Position numbers and translations under genes: made by a program. The notes under the pieces were generated by a model. It worked only from the letters and a program-made list of their open reading frames with translations, was not told the origin of the DNA and ran no database searches. This document shows positions 21,522 to 32,082 of a stretch of 48,554 nucleotides of DNA, in pieces (position 1 is the first letter of the stretch; every line of letters begins with the position of its first letter). This DNA comes from Saprolegnia diclina VS20. Its lineage: Eukaryota > Oomycota > Saprolegniomycetes > Saprolegniales > Saprolegniaceae. The DNA lies in assembly GCF_000281045.1 (NCBI RefSeq), contig NW_008246121.1, positions 82,696-131,249 on the forward strand, given 5' to 3'.

Positions 21522-21826
21522 GGAGTTATTCACTTGTAGAGGTTTCCGCGCCAATCGTATGAAATTATAGAGGTCATCACAATTGACGTGGCAGAGGCAG
21601 CGACCAGCACGCAGCCAGCACGAGAACAGCACGGATGGATGAGCCTGAGCTGCAGGTGGCCGACTGTGGCCGACGCTCTTGAGTATGCATCCGACTTGCA
21701 AGCTCCCTATCGCCGCCCCGTTCCGACTCGACCAGCTGCCCCTGGCGTTCAGTGATGTCCTTGATGCGTGTAACAAGAGTCTATACCTCGCACACGTGGC
21801 GCCGGGTGGTGACAATTCGTTTGGCC
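21522..21826. promoter_or_regulatory. Divergent promoter, ankyrin and F-box/LRR genes
   Basis: About 300 bp between two divergent start codons. I see no TATA box and no strong motif beyond short Inr-like pyrimidine runs. Nothing in it looks coding. Confidence 0.3.
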
Positions 21827-24133
21827 ATGCTCGAGTCGCTTCCGCCGTTGGTGTGGGCGGCCCACCTCGCACCGTGTTTGGCGCTGCCCGAGGTACTCAC
21901 CTGCGCGAGCTTGAGCAAGGCGCTGCGTCGCACACTCCACGACGACGTGACGTTGTCCCATCCCGTCGAGCTCGCCGCTTCAATCGAAGAGCTCACAGCG
22001 GTGCTGCACCAATGGCCGAACCTGCGCCACGTGTGCTTCAAGCCGTTTATCCGCTTTCAAGCTCCGTACAACGAGTCCATCTACAATCTTCACCGCACCG
22101 AGGTATGTTCGCCCCATTCGACGGTCAACAACAGCGTCTCGCGTCGCAGGCGCCCGAAGAAGAGCTCGACATCGAGGCCCGCATCGACGGACTGGTGCAA
22201 AACGCGCTCACCCAGAGTGCACGCATGACGCGTCTCAACGCTGCGTTGGCCGAGTCCCTTGACACCGTCGTCGACCAGCTCCATACGCTCGACCTCAGCG
22301 GCACGATTGGCGTCCAGCTCTTTCCAGGTAAACTTCACTCGCGCTGTTGGTGCTCATGCGACGCGCACTCGAGGTCTACACCGCCTCGCGCACGTCAACC
22401 TCAGCGGCTGCGCGAACATTCGCGGCTTCGAGCACGTGCAGACGCTGCGCTCGATCGATCTCAGCTACTGCCACGGCGTCACGGACGTCCACTGGCTCGC
22501 ACGCGTGGTAACTGCATCATCCGGTGCGGTCGAGTGCAATGATATGCCATACCAGGCGCACGTCGACTTGAGCTACTGCCACAGTCTTCGTGACGTGGCA
22601 CCTCTAGCGCACGCCACATCGGTCTGCCTCAACCTGTGCAAACTCGTGAGGTACGACGACCTCGAAAAGCCACGACGCTGCTCATCGCGACTAGCGACGT
22701 GAACGCCCTCGAGAACGTGCAGACGCTCAGCTTACGCAACTGCCCGCGCATACACGATATCTCGATGCTCGGCCGCGTGCACACTCTCGTCCTGAGCGGC
22801 TGCAAGCTCGTGACCGACGTATCGGCACTCACGCACGTTCATACGTTGCACCTGAGGTACCATTCCGTTATGGAATCTGGGTCTCCATCTCCCCGCAGTG
22901 GGCTCGACGTCTCGGACGTCTCGGCACTCGGCCGCTGCGTCGAGCTGAATCTTCGCAAGTGCCTTAACGTCGTCGACGTCTCTGCCCTCGGTACGACCTC
23001 CTACTCTGCCGCCCAACTAGCTTCTCTTCTACAGGGCGCATCACGCGCTTGGATTTGAGCGGCTGTGCAGGCGTCACCGACGTCGCCGCGCTTGGCCATG
23101 TGCATACCCTCAACCTCTCTGCCTGTACGGTGCTTATGTGCTTGCGCAGAGAGATGCAACCGCAGTGCGTAGGCAGCCATCTCACTGACGTCTCGGCCCT
23201 GCTCCACGTCACCCACTTGACGCTGAGCAACTGCGACGCGCTGGCGGACGTCGCGGCGTTGGGTCGTTCGATGACGCTCCAGTCGCTCGACATATCCAAC
23301 TGCAAGCTCCTCTCCGACATTTCGGCGCTTGGCCAGATCCCAACGCTCAACATAAGCCGCTGCCACGGCGTGACATCGCTGCGGGGCTTGTCGAGCGTCA
23401 CGCACCTCGACATGAGCTTCTGCCGCCACCTCGAGGACCTGACTCCCCTAACGTCGATCCAGGTGCTTGGTCCCACATCCAAGGTCGGACTGTACTATCA
23501 TGCAAGTAGGTGCTCAACGCGTACCGCTGCCCCCGTGTGAAGGACTTGGCGCCGCTGCGGCACGCCCGCAAGGTCAACTTGAGCTGCTGCAAAGGCGTCA
23601 CGGACGTCGGACCGCTGGGTCGTTGTCATGACGTCGATCTGCGTTTCTGTGGCGCGCTTCAGAACGTCTCGCCGCTTGCGAGCGTCCATACGCTCAAGCT
23701 CGCGGGCTGCCAACTCGTGACCGACGTCTCGGCCCTTAGCCGCGTCCAGCACTTGGACCTAAGCTACTGCCACAGCGTCTCAGCCGTCTCCGGCCTCGGA
23801 AATGTGCACTCGCTCAGTTTGCGCAATTGCGCAAGCATCGCCGACGTCGCCGGCCTCGGCGGGTGCTACTCGTTGAACCTCAGCGGCTGCGAACAGGTGT
23901 GTTGACGCACCCGCATCGATATGTGACGTCAGCGCTAGATCACCGACGTGAGCGCGCTCGGCTGCGTGTCCATTCTGAACCTGAGCGACTGTCAAGGCGT
24001 GCGTGACGTCAGCATGCTCCAGCGCGTGCGGTGGCTTGACCTGCGCTTCTGTGCGAATGCGCGTGGCGTCGACGCGCTGAGAGGCCACGTCCGCACGCTC
24101 CACCTCCAAGGCTGTGCCACCAACAAGCCGTAA
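21827..24133 (+). CDS. F-box-like protein with a long array of cysteine-containing LRRs
   Basis: The start at 21827 gives MLESLPPLVWAAHLAPCLAL, and with LTCASLSKALRRTLHDDV it forms an F-box-like N-terminus. After an intron (about 22103-22149) a short coiled region leads into about twenty regular 22-23-residue LRRs of the type LSGCxxVTDVSALGxVHTLN. Examples are VNLSGCANIRGFEHVQTL, LVLSGCKLVTDVSALTHV, LDLSGCAGVTDVAALGHV, LKLAGCQLVTDVSALSRV and LNLSGCEQ. Several exons join at repeat borders. The last repeat ends HLQGCATNKP at 24133. F-box/LRR proteins usually select substrates for SCF ubiquitin ligases. The repeat subtype is like large LRR families seen in protists. The F-box match is by eye and the weakest part of the call. 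Confidence 0.65.
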
Positions 24134-24201
24134 GATACTTGCGTTGCCAGCTGGCACTGGATTTTTCATCAACAACTGTTTTCTGGATCTCTGGGTATCT
24201 T

Positions 24202-25989
24202 CTACATGCGCTGCTCGTGCTGCGCGTCGTGCTGGTGCGCGAGGAGCTCGAGCTTGTTAAAGTACTGCTGGACCGCGTCCGCGACCTGCCGGCCTTCGTG
24301 AATCGCCCACACGACCAGCGACTGGCCTCGGCGGCAGTCGCCGGCCGCAAACACACCTAGCACCGGATCAGATACGATGATTCGTTGACGACACGAGTGG
24401 GATCCGAAAGCACCTGGCATCGATGTGGCAAAGTTGCCGTCCGTGGCAATGTTCTTGCGGCCGTCGATCGCGAGGTCCAAAGTTGAGGGTAGCGCCTGGT
24501 CCGGGTGCATAAACCCCATGGCGAGGATCGCCAAGTCACACGGCAGCTCCTCTTCGGTGCCTGGCACCACGTCGAAGCCCCCGGACGCGTTGCGCGCCGC
24601 CATGGCCGTCACCACGTGCGTCACTTGACCGGACGCGTTGCCGCGGAAGCGCAGCGTCGTCCGGCTGTAGGCGCGCGGGTCAGTTCCAAACACCTCTGCG
24701 GCTTCTTCGTGGCCATAGTCGGCGTGGTACACCCGCGGGTACTGCGGCCACGGGTTCGAGGGCGCCCGCGTCGCCGGCGGCTTGGGGTTGTGCTCGAGGT
24801 TCGTGATGCTCTTGCACTGCTGGCGCAGCGACGTGGCGACTAGTCAACCGTAAATCAAGTTGGGAGGGCGACGACGTACTGCAGTCGGTGCCAGTATCGC
24901 CACCGCCAATCACGACAACGTGCTTGCCTTCGGCGCTAATGTAGTCCTTGTGCCACTTGCTCTTGAGCGTGCCCTCCTTTGTTGCGAGGAGCCGCTTCTG
25001 GTTGCGCGTCAGAAATTCCATCGCAAAGTGAATCTAAGCCGCCATTAGAGTTGGTCGTTGAGAACAGGTCGTACGCCGCCCAAGTTGGCGCCTTCGACCG
25101 TGAGGAACCGCGGGACCGTCGAGCCCGTCGCGAGGACCACCGCGTCCATCTACTCGTAATATAGATACCGCGTATGCTAGGATGGACATACATCGTCCAT
25201 GAGACTTTGAATATTTTCGCCGACGTGGACGCTCGTGCGAAACTCAATGCCTTCTTTCGCGAGCATGTCGACGCGGCGCTCAACGTCCGACTTGTCGAGC
25301 TACCATGACGTTTGAGTTTTGAGCTTGGGCGAGAGAGATGACAGTACCTTCATGTTGGGGATGCCATACATGAGGAGACCGCCGATGCGGTCGGCCTTCT
25401 CAAAGACGACCACCGAGTGGCCGAGCTGGTTGAGCTGGTCGGCGGCGGCAAGGCCTGCGGGGCCCGAGCCCACGACGCCGACCTTGAGCCCCGAGCGCTG
25501 CGCCGGAATGCGCGGGACAATCCAGCCTTCGTCCCATGCCCGCGCGACGATCGCGTGCTCGACGTTCTTGATCGTGACGGGGTTGTCGATGACACCGAGG
25601 ACACACGCGCCTTCGCACGGCGCTGGGCAGACGCGACCCGTAAACTCGGGAAAGTTGTTGGTTGCGCTGAGCCGCGTGTATGCTTCGCGCCACTCGTCGC
25701 GGACAACCAAGGCATTCCACTCAGGAATCAAGTTGGCGACCGGGCAGCCCGAGAGCGACCGCGACTGGCAGAACGGCGTACCGCAGTCCATGCAGCGCGA
25801 CGCTTGGTTCGTGCGCTCGGTCGGATCGCGGTCGTGGGTGTAGATCTCGTTCCAGTCGTGGACGCGGGCCTTCGCCGGGCGGTAGGCGTCGGGCGACCGG
25901 GTGATGTCGATGAATGGCTTGGCGCTCAGAGCGCGCGCCGAGAGCCGCGTCAGCACGCGCTTGGTCGTGGCAGTCACTGGGCGCAGCAT
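24202..25989 (-). CDS. gltD: Glutamate synthase small subunit (NAD(P)H-GOGAT beta)
   Basis: The protein oxidises NAD(P)H and passes electrons to the large subunit for making glutamate from glutamine and 2-oxoglutarate. The N-terminal 4Fe-4S domain shows [20 protein letters not shown] and [15 protein letters not shown]. The FAD site is [17 protein letters not shown]. The NAD(P)H domain has [15 protein letters not shown]. The end contains [20 protein letters not shown]. Five or six introns of 35-55 nt interrupt it (for example near 24362-24413, 24840-24880 and 25300-25346). I start at 25989 because [20 protein letters not shown] is a typical amphipathic, arginine-rich mitochondrial presequence; an in-frame ATG at 26025 is the alternative. 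It is divergent from the large subunit, which suggests coordinated expression. Confidence 0.92.
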
Positions 25990-26351
25990 GGCGAATCGGT
26001 CAATGCTGGTCTCGATCTTGGCCATGTTGCTCTTCTGGTCAACCGCAGCCGTACATGCCGTACATTCCATGTACGGCGTGTACGATCTTTGGCACGTTCG
26101 AATTGAATTGACTTGGTTTTTGTATTACGTTGAAGGCAATCGAGATAAAAAGACGTACATCGAAGTTGCGTGTTGACGAAACGCAGGAATCGGATTGGCC
26201 AAACCATAAACACGCCTTCTGATTGGCGGATCGGCGGAAAGATACGCTGTTCCGAAGTCGCGTGCCAATAACGTTCTTCGTTCTTGTGGTCGGCGGCGGA
26301 TCTCTACGCCCGCGCATCAACAGCCAAGTCAAGATCACCTCATTTTCCAAG
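25990..26351. promoter_or_regulatory. Shared divergent promoter of gltD and gltB
   Basis: 362 bp between start codons. It carries two ATTGG boxes (26194-26198 and 26222-26226) and a cluster of GCCGTACAT half-sites (26048-26077), with another CGTACAT at 26154-26160. A common promoter would help keep the two subunits in balance. Confidence 0.55.
26048..26077. promoter_or_regulatory. Palindromic GCCGTACAT element
   Basis: GCCGTACAT occurs twice in direct order (26048-26056 and 26057-26065), then as the perfect inverted copy ATGTACGGC (26069-26077) after a 3-nt spacer. This looks like a binding site for a dimeric factor. The same 9-mer and its CGTACAT core recur in the Ubl-eL41 promoter. Confidence 0.5.
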
Positions 26352-29300
26352 ATGCTCCGTTGGTCTCATGGCCGCGCGCTTCTGCGCAAGCCGCCCATGA
26401 CCTGGACGCGCCCCAACTCGTACTCGCACTTCCGCCAGCCGGCGACGACCGCCAATTCGCTCTACGCCAAGCACCTCGAGAAGGACTCGTGCGGCGTCGG
26501 CCTCCTCGCCCACCTCAAGAAGCAGCCGTCGCGCAAGGTTGTCGTCGAAGCCAACGACATGCTTGTGCGCATGAGCCATCGCGGCGGCTGCGGCTGTGAT
26601 CCCGCCTCCGGCGACGGCGCTGGCATGCTTGTTGGGATGCCGCACTCGTTCATGGGCCGCGTCGCCCGCGAAGGCCAGTTTGGTGCACCGCTCACGCAGC
26701 CGCTCACGCCCGAGCGCTACGCGGTCGGCAACATCTTCTTCCGCAAGGACCGCGACATCTCGAGCAGCAAGGCGCAGTTTGACGCGCTCGCGGAAGAACT
26801 CAACTTGGCGTCCTTGGGCTGGCGCGTCGTGCCGACGGTCAACGATGCGCTCGGCGCGACGTCCAAGGCGTCCGAGCCGCACATTGAGCAAGTGCTCGTC
26901 GTCCCGCCCGAGTCCATGTCAACGTCGGACTTTGAGAAGGAGCTGCTCCGGTACCGTGTGGTACGCCCACCAGATGGAAGCTGATCTGGGTATTGATCTA
27001 GATTGCGTGTCGTGGGCACGGCTCGGAACGACGCCAGCGAGATGTATGTGTGCTCGCTCTCCAACCAAACGATCACGTACAAGGGCCAGCTCACGCCGTC
27101 CCAGCTCCTCCCGTACTACAAGGACCTCCAGGTATGTCCTTTTTTTCAAATTTTGGAAAACCCGAAAATTCCGAAAATTCTGAAAATTCGAACTGCTAGA
27201 CGGACGACTTTGCGTCGCACGTCGCGATGGTGCACTCGCGCTTCAGCACCAACACGTTCCCGTCCTGGGACCGCGCGCAGCCCAACCGCGTCATGTGCCA
27301 CAACGGCGAAATCAACACGCTCCGCGGCAACAAGAACTGGATGTTTGCCCGCGGCTCCAAGGCCCACAACAAGTACTTTGGCCAAGCGACCGCGTCGCTC
27401 TTGCCCGTCTGCTCGGACGGCATGAGCGACTCGGGCAACTTTGACTCGGCGCTCGAACTGCTCTCGAAGGCCAGCTCGTGCGATCGCACGCTGCCGGAAA
27501 CCATGATGATGATGATCCCGGAGGCGTGGCAGAACAACCCGCACCTCTCACCCGAGAAGCGCGCCATGTACCAGTACAACGCCTGCCTCATGGAGCCGTG
27601 GGACGGCCCGGCCATGATTGCTTTCTGCGACGGTATACCCTCTATTGTCGTACGTGTCGACGCTTGACAATAATGACGCAGGCAAGTCGGTCGGTGCGTC
27701 GCTCGACCGGAATGGTCTCCGTCCGTCGCGCTATTATGTGACCAAAGACGGCCACGTGGCGCTCTCGAGCGAAGTCGGTGTTCTCGAAGACTTGGCCGAA
27801 GCCGACGTGGTCTCCAAGCACCGGCTTGAGCCCGGCAAGATGTTTTACGTCGACTTTGACCAAGGCCGCATCGTCTCGGACGAAGAGGTATGTACCTATT
27901 TACTGGTACAGGGATCGAGCCTCGGTTCGTAGATCAAAAAACAAGTGGCGACGAGCCGGCCGTTTGGCGAGTGGGTCCAGAAAAACATGGTGTCGCTGCA
28001 GTCGCTGCCCGTGCCGTCGCCGGCGGCGCCCATGCGCGTCTCCAAGGACGCTCTTCGGCGCCTGACCATGTTTGGGTACGTCCTTGGGCGTAAATCTGTG
28101 ATGACTGAAGGCAACTGTAGCTTTACAACCGAGACGATGGACATGCTTCTCATGCCCATGGGGCTCAACCACAAGGAACCGCTCGGTTCGATGGGCAACG
28201 ACGCGCCGCTCGCCGTGCTCTCGGAGCTCCCGAAGGCGCCGGCCGAGTACTTCAAACAGCTCTTTGCCCAAGTGACCAACCCGCCGATTGACCCGATCCG
28301 CGAAGAGCTCGTCATGAGTCTCCAGTGCCCCGTCGGACCGGAAGAAAATATTTTGGACGCGACGCCCCAACACGCGTCACGGTACTCAGCCCGTTTTGGT
28401 CGCAGCGTCTTGATACAATCTTGATACTAGCCTCATTGTCGAGCACCCGGTGCTGACGCTGGACGACGTGCACAAGCTCAAGACGACAACGCACCCGAAA
28501 TGGGCGGCCACGACGCTCGATGCGACCTTTGCCGTCAACAGCGGCCCGCGCGGCCTCGCCGACGCCCTCGACCGGCTCTGCGAAGACGCGACGACCGCTG
28601 TACATTCCTCGTCTTGTCTTCTCCATCATATGATATATGTTCTTCTTAGGTGGCGCAGGGCAAGTCGGCGCTCCTCTTTTCCGATGTTCGCGCGGGCGAC
28701 GGGCGGCTTCCGATTCCGTCGCTCCTCGTCGTCGGTGCTGTGCACCAGCACCTCTTGCAGACGCAGCAGCGCACGTCAGTGGCGCTCTTTGTCGAGGCCG
28801 GCGATGCCAAGGAAGTCCACGACTTTGCGACGCTCCTCGGGTACCCACTCGATACCTTGATAGTTTGACTGACGCCACTCGTAGCTTTGGCGCCGATGCC
28901 GTGTGCCCCCACATGGCGTACGAGGCCCTCGCCCACATGAAGGACGAAGGTTTGCTCAAGGCGTATGCCAAGCGCGACGTACGACCTTGACGACTTTTCG
29001 GGAAATCTCACGAAATATACGCTTAGCTGTCGAACGAAGAGCTCCAGCTCAATTACCAAACCGCGATCGGGAAGGGCTTGCTCAAGGTCATGTCCAAGAT
29101 GGGAATCTCGACGCTCCAGTCGTACAAGGGCGCCCAGGTGTTTGAGGCCGTCGGTCTCGGGCCGGACGTGATCAACCGGTGCTTCAAGGGCACGACGTCG
29201 CGCCTCCAAGGTCGGCTTTTCCCACGCGATCGAGTGTACGACGACGCATCTGTAGGCAGCGACCTCGCGATTCTCTACGACGATGTGGCCAAACTCCACG

Positions 29301-30606
29301 CGCTTGCGTATGCCCAAACCGCGCACAGTCTCCGCAACCCGGGGCAGTACCACGCGCGCGAAGGCGGCGAAGTGCACTTCAACTCGCCCGCGTCGATCGT
29401 CGCGCTGCAGATGGCCGCGCGGGAAAACTCACGCGAGGCGTACAACACGTACCGCGACGCCACTGTCGCCGCTGCCCGGTGCGTCCACCTCGTATAGGCT
29501 CCAATACCAAGGCGGTTTGTGTAGCAAGGTGACGCTGCGTGGGCTCTTGGACTTCAGCACGGTGCCGGCCGACGAAATGCCGTCGCTGGCCGAGATGGAG
29601 CCCGTCTCGGAAATTGTCAAGCGCTTCAACACGGGTACGACATTATTAGTATCAATGTATCGACGGGACCAATCATGAAATGTAGGCGCCATGTCGCTTG
29701 GCTCGATCTCGCAAGAGACTCACGAGGCGCTGGCCGAGGCCATGAACCGACTCGGTGGGCGCTCCAACACGGGTGAAGGCGGCGAGGACCCGCGCCGGTA
29801 TGCTCCCGAGGTACACATATATATGCAGGGACAAGTTGTCTCAACATGTTTGCAGAATGGCAAGCCCAACAAGAAGCGGTCGGCGATCAAGCAGGTCGCC
29901 AGCGGCCGCTTTGGCGTCACGATGGACTACCTCACGAATGCGGACCAGCTCCAGATCAAGATGGCTCAGGGCGCCAAGCCTGGCGAGGGCGGCGAACTTC
30001 CGGGTCATAAGGTCTCGGACTACATTGCAGCGCGCCGTCACACGACGCCGGGCGTCGGCCTCATCTCGCCGCCGGTACATGACTCAGTGTACGATCTCAT
30101 TTGTCTGATATGTGCATCTAGCCGCACCACGACATTTACTCGATTGAAGACTTGGCGCAGCTCATCCACGACCTCAAGAACGCCAACCCCGTGGCCGAGA
30201 TCAGCGTCAAGCTCGTGTCCGAAGTCGGCGTCGGCGTCGTTGCCGCCGGTGTTGCCAAGGCCAAGGCCGAGCACATCACCATCAGTGGTCACGACGGTAC
30301 GCCTTCGAGACTGCAATCCGGAGCTGAGGATCCGTTCTAGGTGGCACGGGTGCGTCGTCCTGGACCGGCGTCAAGCACGGAGGTCTTCCATGGGAGCTCG
30401 GTCTCGCGGAAGCCCAGCAAACGCTCGTCCTCAACAACCTCCGGTACCAACCCACGTACCTTGGCATAGCGCTCATGCTCAATCTTGGCAGGTCCCGCGT
30501 CAAGCTGCAGACGGACGGACAGCTCAAGACGGGCCGGGACGTGGTGATTGCGGCGCTCCTTGGCGCGGAAGAGTTTGGCTTTGCGACCGCCCCGCTCATC
30601 GCGCTC

Positions 30607-30641
<35 letters not shown>

Positions 30642-32012
30642 GTGCCCCGTCGGTGTCGCGACGCAGGACCCGGAGCTGCGCAAAAAGTTTGCCGGTACCC
30701 CGGAGCACGTGGTCAACTTTCTCTGGCTCCTCGCCGAAGAAGTGCAAGAGATTGTGCGGTCGCTCGGCGCCACGTCCCTTGACGAGCTCGTCGGCCGCGC
30801 CGACTTGCTGCACGTCGACCCCACGGCGCTCCACGACAAGACGTACAACCAGACACTGCTATTTATCTGTGTGTCGCTCACGCTTGATGTTGATTAGCGC
30901 GCTCCTGGACTTTGGCCCGCTCCTCGTCAACGCACAGACGCTCAACCCGGACAGCGCCGTGCGCTACAACCCCGCCCACCAGCAAGACCACGGGTACGCT
31001 TTGCATTTCTAGCTCTGGGATTCACAAATTGCATTCTAGTCTGGACCAGATCCTCGACCAAAAGTTGTTGGCGGCGTGCGAGAACGCCATTCAAGATGGC
31101 ACGCCCGTCCAAGTGCACCTTCCGATCTCGAACGTCAACCGCACGGTGGGCACGCTCCTCTCCCACACCATCACGTCCAAGTACGGCGCTGACGGTATGC
31201 TTTTTCTTTTTCTGCATTTATTTCAATTTATCGGGATTAGGGTTGCCAAGTGGCACGATCGCACTGCACTTGACGGGCCACGCCGGTCAGTCGCTCGGCT
31301 TTGGCTTGTGCCCCGGTGTCCTCTTGCACGTGCATGGCGACGCCAACGACTATGTCGGCAAGGCGCTCAGCGGCGGTACCATCGTCGTCGCCCCGTCTGA
31401 GACTGCGCTTCGTACGTTTGCACATATGTCGGCCACCGAAATGGACACTTTGTCTTGTCTAGATGGTCAGACGATTGCTGGCAACGCCGTGCTCTATGGG
31501 GGCACGAGCGGCGCGGCCTTCTTCGCCGGCAAGGCGGGCGAGCGCTTCGCCGTGCGCAACTCTGGTGTCGATGCGGTCGTCGAAGGCGTCGGGTACATGC
31601 TCACGTTGTCTCTTCCCATGGCTCATTCAGTTGCAGGGACCACGGCTGCGAGTACATGACGGGCGGCCACGTGGTCGTGCTGGGCCCCACGGGGCGCAAC
31701 TTTGGCGCCGGCATGTCGGGCGGAATTGCTTACGTCTATGACCCGACGGCGGCGCTTGCGCCCAAGTGCAACCTCGCCATGATCGACCTCGAGCCGCTCG
31801 ACATGCTCGACGACGACCGCGTGCACGACCTCCTCACGCAGCATCTGGCGCACACGGGGTCGCCCATGGCGCGACGCGTCCTCGACGACTGGTCGAACGC
31901 CAAGCACGCGTTCATCAAGGTGATGCCCGAAGACTACAAGGCCGTCCTTGCGGCGGCGCCGGTCCTCGCGTCCACGGCTACCTCGACGTCGCCGCAGAAG
32001 CTGCAGCTCTAG
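26352..32012 (+). CDS. gltB: Glutamate synthase large subunit (GOGAT alpha)
   Basis: About twenty short introns interrupt a protein of roughly 1,550 residues. It begins [20 protein letters not shown], a probable mitochondrial presequence, and reaches the N-terminal-nucleophile glutaminase at [12 protein letters not shown]; the cysteine would be exposed by processing. The class II amidotransferase continues with [20 protein letters not shown] and [10 protein letters not shown]. The FMN/2-oxoglutarate domain has [37 protein letters not shown] and [14 protein letters not shown]. The 3Fe-4S cysteines lie in [13 protein letters not shown]. The C-terminal GXGXG beta-helix ends with [20 protein letters not shown]. 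It makes two glutamates from glutamine and 2-oxoglutarate using electrons from GltD. Exon edges were placed by homology and are approximate. The stop is only 70 bp before the next gene's ATG. Confidence 0.93.
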
Positions 32013-32082
32013 GCTAGTAATATATATATATACATTTCTGTGTCCCCTCTAACCGATAGTCTATTTCCGACTCGTTGTCGGC

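Noticed and set aside
25990-26070. Upstream in-frame starts for gltD at 26070 and 26025
   Set aside because: The 26070 start would translate through the GCCGTACAT palindrome. The ATG at 25989 gives a better mitochondrial presequence. The 26025 start remains possible.
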